Shown here: positions 44,474 to 52,088 of the stretch, one piece after another
How positions within the stretch are numbered: the stretch's first letter is position 1
How the letters are laid out: every line of letters begins with the position of its first letter
From: JADCCX01 sp031378805
GTDB taxonomy: Bacteria; Pseudomonadota; Alphaproteobacteria; Rhizobiales; Beijerinckiaceae
Assembly: GCA_031378805.1 (NCBI GenBank)
Contig: JANNEO010000029.1
Span: 1 to 64,000, forward strand
Length of the DNA: 64,000 bases
Direction of reading: 5' to 3'
Translations under genes and position numbers: made by a program
Notes under the pieces: model-generated
Database searches by the model: none
Seen by the model: only the letters and a program-made list of their open reading frames with translations
What the model was told of the DNA's origin: nothing

Positions 44474-47238
44474 GGTTGCTCCGCCCGCATCAATTCCCAC
44501 AGCCGATGCGGCAGGAGTGGCGCTTTACGCGGGATGACACCGACGGCGTGGCGAACGGCTGAGAAGATCGCAGGCGCTGTCGGGATGAGCGCCGGTTCGC
44601 CGATGCCCTTGGCGCCTGATGGCCCCAGCGGCTCGTGGGCCTCGACCAGAATGATCTCGATCTCCGGCATGTCGCCAAATGTGGGGATCAGATAATCGTG
44701 CAGGTTCTCGGTGCGACCGGGAATGAACTCCTCCATCAGGGCCAGGCCAAGGCCCTGCGCGATACCGCCATGGATCTGCCCCTCCACCAGCATCGGGTTG
44801 ATGGACCGCCCGACATCGTGGGCAGCGATGATCTTGCGGACCTGGACCGTCCCCAATTCCCGATCCACATCGAGGGATACGGCCTGCGCCGCAAAACCAT
44901 AAGTGGCATAGGGGACGCCTTGTCCCTGCGCATCAAGCGGTGTGGTGGGCGGATCGAAAGCGCCGATGCCCTGCAACACACAGCCATCAGGATGCAGTGG
45001 CAATGCGTCAAGGTCGAGCGTGATCTCGCGGCCATTGTCATCGACCGTCAGTACGGACTGGCCAAAGCCGATGACAGCCTGTGAACCGGCATTGGTGAGC
45101 CGCAGAATCTCCGCTCGCAGCGCCATCCCGGCCAATTCCGCAGCCTTGCCGGACACAAAGGTCTGGCGAGAGGCGGATGTCTTTCCGGCATCGAAGGTCT
45201 TGTCCGTATCGCCCACAACCGAGCGGATGAGATGCACAGGCGCTCCCAGAGCATCCGCAGCGATCTGGCCGAGCACGGTGGTCGATCCCTGTCCGATATC
45301 CACCGCGCCATTCCAGAACGTGATCACCCCCGACGCATCAAGCGACAGGCGCATCGTGGACGGATTGGACATGGAGGTGTTGCCGATACCGTACCACATG
45401 CAGGCGATGCCAACGCCTCGGCTGAGGGGTCCGCCAACGCTGTTGAACGCGGCTGCATCCGCCAGCATGGCCTGCCAGCCCGGCCTGAGCCTTTCCAGGC
45501 ATTCCGCCAGGCCCGCACTGGCCAGCAGCACATGCCCCGTCGGCGTGCTGTCCCCCACGCGTAGGGCGTTGATCAGCCGGAACTGCAATCGGTCGATACC
45601 CGCTTTTGCGGCGAGCGTGTCATAGAGCGATTCCTGCGCGATGGCCGCTTGCGGGATACCGAAGCCACGGAAGGCTCCAGCAGGTGTCTCGTTGGTGTAG
45701 ATCGCCCGCGTACGGTTGCGGACATGGGGAACCTTGTAGGGACCAGTGGCATGAACCGGCACGCGGTTTGCCACGGTTGGTCCCCAGGAGGCATAGGCGC
45801 CCGTATTGAAATCCGCGTCCATCTCGAAGGAGAGCAGGCGTCCGTCGGCATCGCAGCTGGCGCGCGCGAAAACCTCGGCGGGGTGGCGCTTGGTCGTGGA
45901 TGCCATGCTCTCGATGCGGCTGTAGACACAGCGCACGGGCGTGCCGGGGCAATGCCAGGCCGCAAGCGCGATGAGTGGCTGCACCGAGATGTCGAGCTTG
46001 CCACCAAAACCGCCACCACAAGCGGAGGCAAGGATCACGACATCGCTCAGGGGAAGGCCCAGCACGCGGGCCACCTCGTCGCGGTCCATCATGGGCGCTT
46101 GCGTGCAAGCAAAAACCTCGACCTTGTCGCCTCGCCGGACGGCATAACCGGCCTCAGGCTCGATATAGGCGTGCTCCACGAAGCCAGTCTCGTAGTGCCC
46201 CTCGGCACTAAAGGCAGCGGTGGACAAGGCCGCCACCACATCGCCCCGCTCCACTAGACCGCGCGACAGCACATTGTCGGGCTTGAACGCGTGCAGCGGA
46301 GGGGCCGCTTTCAGGCCCGCGGCGATGCCGATGGCAGCGGGTTGCACCTGCCAGGTGATCGGCAATGCGTCGATGCTCACTGCGTCAACTGCTGCCCGCT
46401 CACCAAGGATGGCAAGGATGGCCTCGCCACGATAGCGCACATGGCCATCAGCCAGAACAGGCTGGTCTTTGAGATCGGGATAGACACCAAAAGAGTTATG
46501 ACCAGGCACATCGTGGGCGGTGAAGACGCGCCTGATGCCAGGGTTTCCCTTCACCCAGGCCGCCAGATCACCCAGTGTGAACTGCGCGCGGGCATGGGGC
46601 GAGCGTATGGCCCGCAGCCACAATGCACCCGAAAGTGCAGCATCGGCACCGAAAAGGGCAGAGCCATCAATGCGGGATGCACCGTCAAGCTTGGGAATGC
46701 GCTGGCCGATGCTTCCCTTCTGGTTTGGCCGAAAGTGACTGCCGGAGGTGGTCGGAAGAGCGAGAGTCGCGGCCGCCACTGCCTCCACGATCTTCTCGTA
46801 TCCCGTGCAGCGACAAAGCACGCCGCCCAGCGCATCCATGATCTCGCTGCGGGAAGGCGCTTTGTTGCGCGAAAGAAGATCAGTGGCGGCCATCAGCATA
46901 CCAGGCGTGCAGATACCGCATTGGGCCGCGCCATGGTTGGCAAAACTGGCTTGCAATCGCCGTCCTGCCTCTGACTCCGCAAGTCCTTCGACTGTGATGA
47001 CCTGCGCACCATCAGCCTGCGCCGCCGGAACAAGGCAGGCGCAGACCTGCTGGCCCGCAAGGCTGATCGTGCAGGCCCCGCAATCGCCCGCATCGCAGCC
47101 CACCTTGGTGCCGGTGAAGCCCAGATGATCTCGCAGCACCTCGCTCAGGCGTGTTGCTGGGGAAATGTTCAGCAGATGATCTTTCCCGTTGACGGTCAGG
47201 CCGATCGCAATGCCTTCAGGCCGAATATGCTGCGTCAT
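44470..47238 (-). CDS. Xanthine dehydrogenase family protein, fused [2Fe-2S] and molybdopterin subunits
   Basis: A molybdenum hydroxylase subunit of 922 residues. Residues 1-160 form the iron-sulfur domain with a plant-type cluster (Cys48, 53, 56 and 66/68) and a helical-bundle cluster (Cys107, 110, 142, 144). Residues about 170-920 are the molybdopterin-binding domains (DVPGHNSFGVYPDLKDQPVL, CGGGFGGKLD, GAFRGFGIPQA, GSTTVLGQIAADALG), ending with the catalytic Glu in GAKGIGEPALIPTAPAI. In xanthine dehydrogenases these parts are split differently, so this fusion with a separate FAD subunit is worth noting. With the neighbouring reductase, nicotinate or a related N-heterocycle is the probable substrate. 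Confidence 0.9.
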   Translation of the reverse strand: MTQHIRPEGIAIGLTVNGKDHLLNISPATRLSEVLRDHLGFTGTKVGCDAGDCGACTISLAGQQVCACLVPAAQADGAQVITVEGLAESEAGRRLQASFANHGAAQCGICTPGMLMAATDLLSRNKAPSRSEIMDALGGVLCRCTGYEKIVEAVAAATLALPTTSGSHFRPNQKGSIGQRIPKLDGASRIDGSALFGADAALSGALWLRAIRSPHARAQFTLGDLAAWVKGNPGIRRVFTAHDVPGHNSFGVYPDLKDQPVLADGHVRYRGEAILAILGERAAVDAVSIDALPITWQVQPAAIGIAAGLKAAPPLHAFKPDNVLSRGLVERGDVVAALSTAAFSAEGHYETGFVEHAYIEPEAGYAVRRGDKVEVFACTQAPMMDRDEVARVLGLPLSDVVILASACGGGFGGKLDISVQPLIALAAWHCPGTPVRCVYSRIESMASTTKRHPAEVFARASCDADGRLLSFEMDADFNTGAYASWGPTVANRVPVHATGPYKVPHVRNRTRAIYTNETPAGAFRGFGIPQAAIAQESLYDTLAAKAGIDRLQFRLINALRVGDSTPTGHVLLASAGLAECLERLRPGWQAMLADAAAFNSVGGPLSRGVGIACMWYGIGNTSMSNPSTMRLSLDASGVITFWNGAVDIGQGSTTVLGQIAADALGAPVHLIRSVVGDTDKTFDAGKTSASRQTFVSGKAAELAGMALRAEILRLTNAGSQAVIGFGQSVLTVDDNGREITLDLDALPLHPDGCVLQGIGAFDPPTTPLDAQGQGVPYATYGFAAQAVSLDVDRELGTVQVRKIIAAHDVGRSINPMLVEGQIHGGIAQGLGLALMEEFIPGRTENLHDYLIPTFGDMPEIEIILVEAHEPLGPSGAKGIGEPALIPTAPAIFSAVRHAVGVIPRKAPLLPHRLWELMRAEQP

Positions 47239-48131
47239 GCCGCCAGCTCCTGCGGTACCGCCAGGGCAGCGAGAGCGCGGCGAACAAGGGTTTGGGCCGC
47301 CTCGATTCGATAGGCAGCCGTGGCTCGCACATCATCGATGGGCTGGAGTGCAGCGACCATGCCGGCATCGACAGCACGCGACGCAGCCTCCAGCGTTTCA
47401 CCGATCAGGCGATGCTCCAGAAGAGCCAACCGTTGGGGTGCGGCAGAGCACGCCCCAACCGCGATCCTGGCCACGGCTATGCGTCCCGCGCCATCGAGCA
47501 CGATGTTGGCTGCGACCGAGGCGATCGAAATAACGAGGTAGGCGCGCGCTCCAAGCTTGAGGAAGATCGAGCGCTCGCTTTCCGCCGGGCTGGGCACAAG
47601 CACCGCGGTGACGAGTTCTCCAGCACGCAATGCCGTCCTGCGATTTCCGAGGACAAATTGCGACAATGGCAACCGCCGCCTGCCCGCCAGCGATGCAATC
47701 TCGACCAGCGCATCAAGCGCCAGCAGGGGCGGCACACCATCAGCGGCGGGCGAGGCGTTGCAGATATTGCCCACGACGGTGCCACGGTTCTGGATCTGGA
47801 CACCGCCGACCTGACGGGACGCCTGCTTCAGCGCATCGAAAGCCGGATGCAGTGATGTTTCAAGGATGGCTGTCCAGGTCGCCAATGCGCCGATGCGAAT
47901 GACGCCAGGCTCATGCGTTACGCCGCAAAGTTCCAGGATGGCCGAGAGATCGAGGATTCTCCGGGGTGACGGCTGGAACCAGGCTTGCCGTGTCGCCACA
48001 GCAGGGAAATAATCCGTGCCGCCAGCCAACGGAACAAGCTGGTCGAGGACATTGTCTGGGGGGCTGGCCGCATCCGCCGCCAAGACCGTGAGCGCGTCTT
48101 CCAGTGTCGTCGGACGGAGATAGGTCGCCAT
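47235..48131 (-). CDS. FAD-binding subunit of the molybdenum hydroxylase
   Basis: The FAD-binding subunit (CoxM/XdhB-like) of about 298 residues passes electrons from the iron-sulfur domain of the downstream gene product. The opening MATYLRPTTLEDALTVLA, LVPLAGGTDYFP (FAD loop), NRGTVVGNICNASPAADGVP and LPLSQFVLGNR are typical. It overlaps the next gene by four bases. I start at ATG 48131 (GAGG upstream). A GTG at 48146 would overlap the preceding ferredoxin reductase stop by four bases and is equally possible. Confidence 0.9.
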   Translation of the reverse strand: MATYLRPTTLEDALTVLAADAASPPDNVLDQLVPLAGGTDYFPAVATRQAWFQPSPRRILDLSAILELCGVTHEPGVIRIGALATWTAILETSLHPAFDALKQASRQVGGVQIQNRGTVVGNICNASPAADGVPPLLALDALVEIASLAGRRRLPLSQFVLGNRRTALRAGELVTAVLVPSPAESERSIFLKLGARAYLVISIASVAANIVLDGAGRIAVARIAVGACSAAPQRLALLEHRLIGETLEAASRAVDAGMVAALQPIDDVRATAAYRIEAAQTLVRRALAALAVPQELAA

Positions 48132-48142
48132 CCGTTCATGCC

Positions 48143-49186
48143 TCACGAGACGCCGAGCTTCTTCTGCAGGCTGGTCGAGGAGGTCGTGTACTGGAAGGTC
48201 AGCCGCTTGTCGGGGTAGACATAGCGATGCACTTTCTGTGCTGCCAGCGCCGCCTCGTGGAAGCCAGAGAGGATGAGCTTAAGCTTGCCGGGATAGCGGT
48301 TGATATCGCCAACCGCAAAGATGCCGGGTGTCGATGTCTCGAAGGTTTCCGTGCCGACGCTGATCAGGTTCTCGTCGAGATTCAGGCCCCACTGGGCCAC
48401 AGGACCGAGCTTCATCGTCAGGCCAAAGAATGGCAGCAGAGTGTTGCAGGCAATGTCGAATGTGTCGCCCTCATTGCCCTTCACGGTTGCCGCCGCGAGC
48501 CTTGGTGCTTCCCCCTTCAGTCCTGTGACCTGGCCAAAGCGCAGTGCCACCTTGCCCTGCGACACCAGAGCGCGCATCTGCTCGACCGAATGGGGTGCGG
48601 CACGGAACTCATCGCGGCGATGCAGCAGGGTCAGGCTTTTGGCGACAGGAGCCAGGTTGAGCGTCCAGTCCAGCGCCGAATCACCCCCGCCGACGATCAG
48701 CACATCGCGCCCCCTGAACGTCTCCATCTTGCGCACAGCATAGAACACGCCTTCGCCTTCATAGGTCTCGATCGCCGGAATTGGTGGTTTTTTCGGCTGG
48801 AAAGAGCCACCACCTGCCGCCACGATTACCGCCTTGGCCTCGAAAACCGTGCCAGCATCGGTCGTCACCCGGAATTTCGGCGCTTCGGGCGTACCGAGGT
48901 TGATCACGCTGTCCACCTGCTGATTGAGATGGAAGACCGGCGCGAATGGCTCAATCTGCTGCATCAGATTGTCCACCAGGCCCTGCCCGGTGACCATGGG
49001 AAAGCCCGGAATGTCGTAGATCGGCTTCTCGGGATAAAGCTCGGCGCATTGGCCGCCGATCTTCGGCAGGATGTCCACGAGGTGACATTTGATATCGAGC
49101 AGCCCAAGCTCAAAAACCGCGAAAAGGCCGCATGGCCCCGCCCCGATGATCAGTGCATCGGTCTCGATCATAGCCGTATCATTCAT
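48143..49186 (-). CDS. Ferredoxin-NADP reductase, thioredoxin-reductase-like type
   Basis: A 347-residue flavoprotein of the TrxR-like FNR group (YumC/CT1512 type). GAGPCGLFAVFELG is the FAD-binding start, GGQCAELYPEKPIYDIPGFP is diagnostic of the group and lacks a redox CxxC pair, VLIVGGGDSALDW is the NADP site, and FAVGDINRYPGKLKLI is the second FAD motif. It is the first gene of the minus-strand unit that continues into the molybdenum hydroxylase and the ring reductase. Supply of reduced ferredoxin to the latter is the likely job. The acyl-CoA dehydrogenase is divergent, about 150 bases away. Confidence 0.93.
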   Translation of the reverse strand: MNDTAMIETDALIIGAGPCGLFAVFELGLLDIKCHLVDILPKIGGQCAELYPEKPIYDIPGFPMVTGQGLVDNLMQQIEPFAPVFHLNQQVDSVINLGTPEAPKFRVTTDAGTVFEAKAVIVAAGGGSFQPKKPPIPAIETYEGEGVFYAVRKMETFRGRDVLIVGGGDSALDWTLNLAPVAKSLTLLHRRDEFRAAPHSVEQMRALVSQGKVALRFGQVTGLKGEAPRLAAATVKGNEGDTFDIACNTLLPFFGLTMKLGPVAQWGLNLDENLISVGTETFETSTPGIFAVGDINRYPGKLKLILSGFHEAALAAQKVHRYVYPDKRLTFQYTTSSTSLQKKLGVS

Positions 49187-49335
49187 GGACAGAAAACATT
49201 CCGTTTAACATTGCTGAGGCCAGACGATAGAACCCGCTCAGCAGGGTGTCCAGAGGTGGAAACCGGATGGAAAAGCATTGGCTATCGCCTGAGGGCGCTG
49301 GTAGCCTCTTATATTCCTGAATTGGCTGGTTGTGC

Positions 49336-50535
49336 ATGGACTTTATCCTCCCCCCCGAACTTGACGAAATTCGCCAGCGCACCCGCGCTTTCGTGGCTGA
49401 TCATATCCTGCCACTGGAAAAGGAGCCTAGCAGCTACGACCAGCACGAGAACATCGGCATGGATGTGCTCCGGCAGGTGCAGGGCAAGGCTAGAGCCGCA
49501 GGCCTCTGGTCGCCGCAGGTGCCGAAAGAACTGGGTGGCATGGGCCTTCCCATGATCGGCCAGGCCGCGATGTACGAGGAAGCTAACCGCTCGATCTTCG
49601 GGCCGGTCTGCTTCAATTGCGCAGCGCCAGACGATGGCAACATGCGCGTCCTCAGTCAGATTGCGACAGATGTGCAGAAGGAAAAGTGGCTGAAACCAAT
49701 CGTTTCAGGGGCCGTGCGTTCCGCCTTCGCCATGACCGAACCGCAACCCGGTGGTGGCTCCGATCCCGGCATGATCACAACGAAGGCCACGCGCAAGGGT
49801 GATCGCTGGAGCATCTCCGGCCGGAAGTGGTTCATCACGGGCGCAGGCGTGGCGCAGCATTTCATCCTGATGGCACGGACCTCTGACGACCCACGCAAGG
49901 GATTGACGGCTTTTCTGTTCGACCGCGACCAGCCCGGATGGGAAATCGTGCGACGCATCGGCATCATGGGGCCGGAAGAGCATGGCGGGCATTGCGAGCT
50001 CTTGTTTGATGGCCTGGAGGTCGAGGACGACGCCGTGCTGCTGGGTGTCGGCGATGGCCTCAAGGTCACGCAGATTCGGCTGGGTCCGGCGCGTCTGACC
50101 CATTGTATGCGCTGGCTTGGCCTTGCCAAGCGATCGATGGAAATCGCGCAGGCTTATGTGAACACGCGAGAAGGTTTCGGGGTGAAACTGAAGGATCGGG
50201 AAAGCGTGCAGATCAAGCTGGGCCAGGTGGCTTCGGCCATCGAGATCGGGCGGCTGCTGGTGATGAAGGCGGCCTGGAAGCTCGACGCGGGAGACTTTGC
50301 CCGCAAGGAAGTCTCCATGGCCAAGAATCACGTGGCGGATACCCTGCAACTCGCTGCGGATACGGCGATCCAGCTGTGTGGTGCGCAAGGCTATTCCAAG
50401 GATACGGTGCTGGAATGGATCTACCGCTATGCCCGGCAGGCCCGACTGGTCGACGGCGCATCCGAGGTACATTCCATGGTACTGGCGAATTATTACCAGA
50501 AGGAAGGGGATGCCTTCTGGAGCTGGGGGGCCTGA
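49336..50535 (+). CDS. Acyl-CoA dehydrogenase family protein (LvaC/ACAD11-like)
   Basis: A 399-residue ACAD-fold flavoenzyme with an N-terminal helix domain, AFAMTEPQPGGGSDPGMITT (FAD/acyl segment), ISGRKWFITGAGVAQHFI, and a C-terminal AAWKLDAGDFARKEVSMAKN and QLCGAQGYSKDTVLEWIYRYAR. Its stop overlaps the start of an APH-type kinase (TGATG), and a small DUF6285-like gene follows. This trio matches lvaC, lvaA and lvaB of Pseudomonas putida levulinate catabolism, in which a 4-hydroxyacyl-CoA is phosphorylated and then converted by the ACAD-like protein. The specific hydroxy acid here is unknown. Confidence 0.88.
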   Translation: MDFILPPELDEIRQRTRAFVADHILPLEKEPSSYDQHENIGMDVLRQVQGKARAAGLWSPQVPKELGGMGLPMIGQAAMYEEANRSIFGPVCFNCAAPDDGNMRVLSQIATDVQKEKWLKPIVSGAVRSAFAMTEPQPGGGSDPGMITTKATRKGDRWSISGRKWFITGAGVAQHFILMARTSDDPRKGLTAFLFDRDQPGWEIVRRIGIMGPEEHGGHCELLFDGLEVEDDAVLLGVGDGLKVTQIRLGPARLTHCMRWLGLAKRSMEIAQAYVNTREGFGVKLKDRESVQIKLGQVASAIEIGRLLVMKAAWKLDAGDFARKEVSMAKNHVADTLQLAADTAIQLCGAQGYSKDTVLEWIYRYARQARLVDGASEVHSMVLANYYQKEGDAFWSWGA

Positions 50536-51668
50536 TGCCGGACGATGTGCTGCTGCGCCTGTCTGGCTGGATGGAGCGCGTGCTGGCCTGTCGCGCCCAG
50601 GTCACGGCGCTCATCCCGCTGAAGGGCGGAGGCATCCAGGAGAACTGGACAGTTTGTGCCACGGTGCGGGACACACCGCGTGATTTTGTTTTGCGCAAGG
50701 ACGCTGAAGCTACCATCGATGCCAGCCATTCCCGCCGCAATGAGTTTGCGCTGATCACGGCAGCTCATGCGGCTGGCGTGACGGTGCCAGAGCCCATTGC
50801 ATTCTGCGATGATGTAGGCGTCATGGGTGCCCCCTTCGCGCTTATGGCCAAGGCTCCCGGTGTCGGGTTGGGATCCAAGGTCGTGAAGAGCCTGACCGAT
50901 GCTGATCGCCCTGCCCTGACTGAGCGGCTGGCGCGGGAAATGGCCCGGATCCATGCGATCCGACCGCCCACGCTGCGAAATCCTCACCTTGAGCCTGTCG
51001 AAAGGTCGAGGATTTCCGCCAACCCTGCGCGATCAGCCTCAATCCTTCGACAGGCTCAGGATGCAGCTGATTGTGAGCCTCTCGCTTTCCTCGGCAAGCC
51101 GCCCACCGATTTCGCTACGGCCGAGGTGGCACTGATGCGCGACTGGCTGGATCGCTTGGCATTGTCGCGCCCTGGTCTCGAATGGGCTTTGCGCTGGTGC
51201 GAGCTCTACATTCCCAGGCCACGCGAGACAACGCTGATCCACCGGGACTTCCGCACGGGCAACTACATGGTGGACGCAGGTGAACTGACTGCGGTCCTCG
51301 ACTGGGAATTTGCCTGCTGGGGTGATCCCATGTTCGATATCGGCTGGCTGATGGCGGAGTGCTGGCGCTTCAGCCGTCCCGATCTGGAGGCAGGTGGCGT
51401 GGGGGAACGTGCAGCCTTCTACACCGCCTATGAGCAGGAGAGCGGACGCAAGGTCAATGACAGTGCCGTGCGCGCCTATGAAGTGCTGGCCCATTGCCGC
51501 TGGGCAGTGATCGCGCTTCAGCAGGGTGATCGCCACACCTCGGGGCGAGAGCCGTCGCTGGAGCACGCGCTCACGGGCAAGATGGCGGATGAACTGGAGC
51601 TGATGGCCCTGCGCCTGACCAGGCCAGAGCGCTGGCGTTTGCGGCATGATGGAGGACTTGGCACATGA
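50535..51668 (+). CDS. APH-type phosphotransferase (LvaA/ACAD11 kinase-like)
   Basis: A 377-residue kinase of the aminoglycoside phosphotransferase fold. IHRDFRTGNYMV gives the catalytic His-x-Asp-x4-Asn, and VLDWEFACWGDPMFDIGWLM gives the metal-binding Asp. In the LvaA/ACAD10-11 group the substrate is a 4-hydroxyacyl-CoA, not an antibiotic. The gene is coupled on both sides: TGATG with the dehydrogenase and ATGA with the small downstream gene. Residues about 150-177 are encoded by two inverted copies of the CCTGAGCCTGTCGAAGG repeat, inserted in frame between the N-lobe and the catalytic lobe; without it the protein would have the usual length of about 350. Confidence 0.88.
   Translation: MPDDVLLRLSGWMERVLACRAQVTALIPLKGGGIQENWTVCATVRDTPRDFVLRKDAEATIDASHSRRNEFALITAAHAAGVTVPEPIAFCDDVGVMGAPFALMAKAPGVGLGSKVVKSLTDADRPALTERLAREMARIHAIRPPTLRNPHLEPVERSRISANPARSASILRQAQDAADCEPLAFLGKPPTDFATAEVALMRDWLDRLALSRPGLEWALRWCELYIPRPRETTLIHRDFRTGNYMVDAGELTAVLDWEFACWGDPMFDIGWLMAECWRFSRPDLEAGGVGERAAFYTAYEQESGRKVNDSAVRAYEVLAHCRWAVIALQQGDRHTSGREPSLEHALTGKMADELELMALRLTRPERWRLRHDGGLGT
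50982..51063. repeat. Inverted pair of palindromic repeats inserted in the kinase gene
   Basis: CCTCACCTTGAGCCTGTCGAAAGGTCGAGG at 50982-51011 and the opposite-orientation copy CCTCAATCCTTCGACAGGCTCAGGATG at 51037-51063 bracket 25 bases. The unit keeps the kinase frame open and is translated as HLEPVERS and ILRQAQDA, peptides typical of this repeat family. Confidence 0.92.
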
Positions 51669-52057
51669 ACAACAGCCACCCTGCGCTCGCCGATTTTCTC
51701 GCTGCGGCAGAAACGCTGCTGCGCAACAAAGTGATTGTGGCAAGCCAGGGCGATGCACGGTTTGCTGGATTGATGGTCGCCAGTGCCTTGGGCATGGCAA
51801 GACGTGAAATCGCGCTTGGCAAACAGCTTGAGTCTGCAAACCTGGACCTTTTGGAACTCGCACCACAACCCTCGCCCTTCCCTGATATGGCTGCGGCGCT
51901 GACCCAGCTGATCCGTGGCGGTCTGATGGATGGTCAGGACGAGCTTTTCCGGCGCTTGCAGGTCGATGCCATCACGCGCACAGCCGTGACGAGACCGCAG
52001 GTCGTGAGTGAACACGAACTGCGGCTGGCAGGGCTGCACGAACTGGTTGCCCCTTGA
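51665..52057 (+). CDS. DUF6285-like small protein (LvaB-like)
   Basis: A 130-residue helical protein (LADFLAAAETLLRNKVIVAS, LMVASALGMARREIALGKQL, SEHELRLAGLHELVA). It resembles LvaB, a small protein needed together with the LvaA kinase in levulinate catabolism. Its start overlaps the kinase stop by four bases (ATGA), as expected for subunits made in fixed proportion. The family assignment rests on context and on the general pattern; no catalytic motif is visible. Confidence 0.75.
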   Translation: MNNSHPALADFLAAAETLLRNKVIVASQGDARFAGLMVASALGMARREIALGKQLESANLDLLELAPQPSPFPDMAAALTQLIRGGLMDGQDELFRRLQVDAITRTAVTRPQVVSEHELRLAGLHELVAP

Positions 52058-52088
52058 CCATGCCAAGACAACCCGCTGCACTGCACCG

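Noticed and set aside
44470..48131. Xanthine dehydrogenase of purine breakdown
   Set aside because: Purine genes occur elsewhere in the window, but this enzyme is coupled to a 6-hydroxynicotinate-reductase homologue and its subunit fusion differs from XdhA/XdhB; the heterocycle assignment fits better, though not with certainty.
50535..51668. Aminoglycoside resistance gene
   Set aside because: The kinase has the APH fold, but the coupling to an acyl-CoA dehydrogenase and a DUF6285-like gene points to the LvaA-type metabolic kinase.
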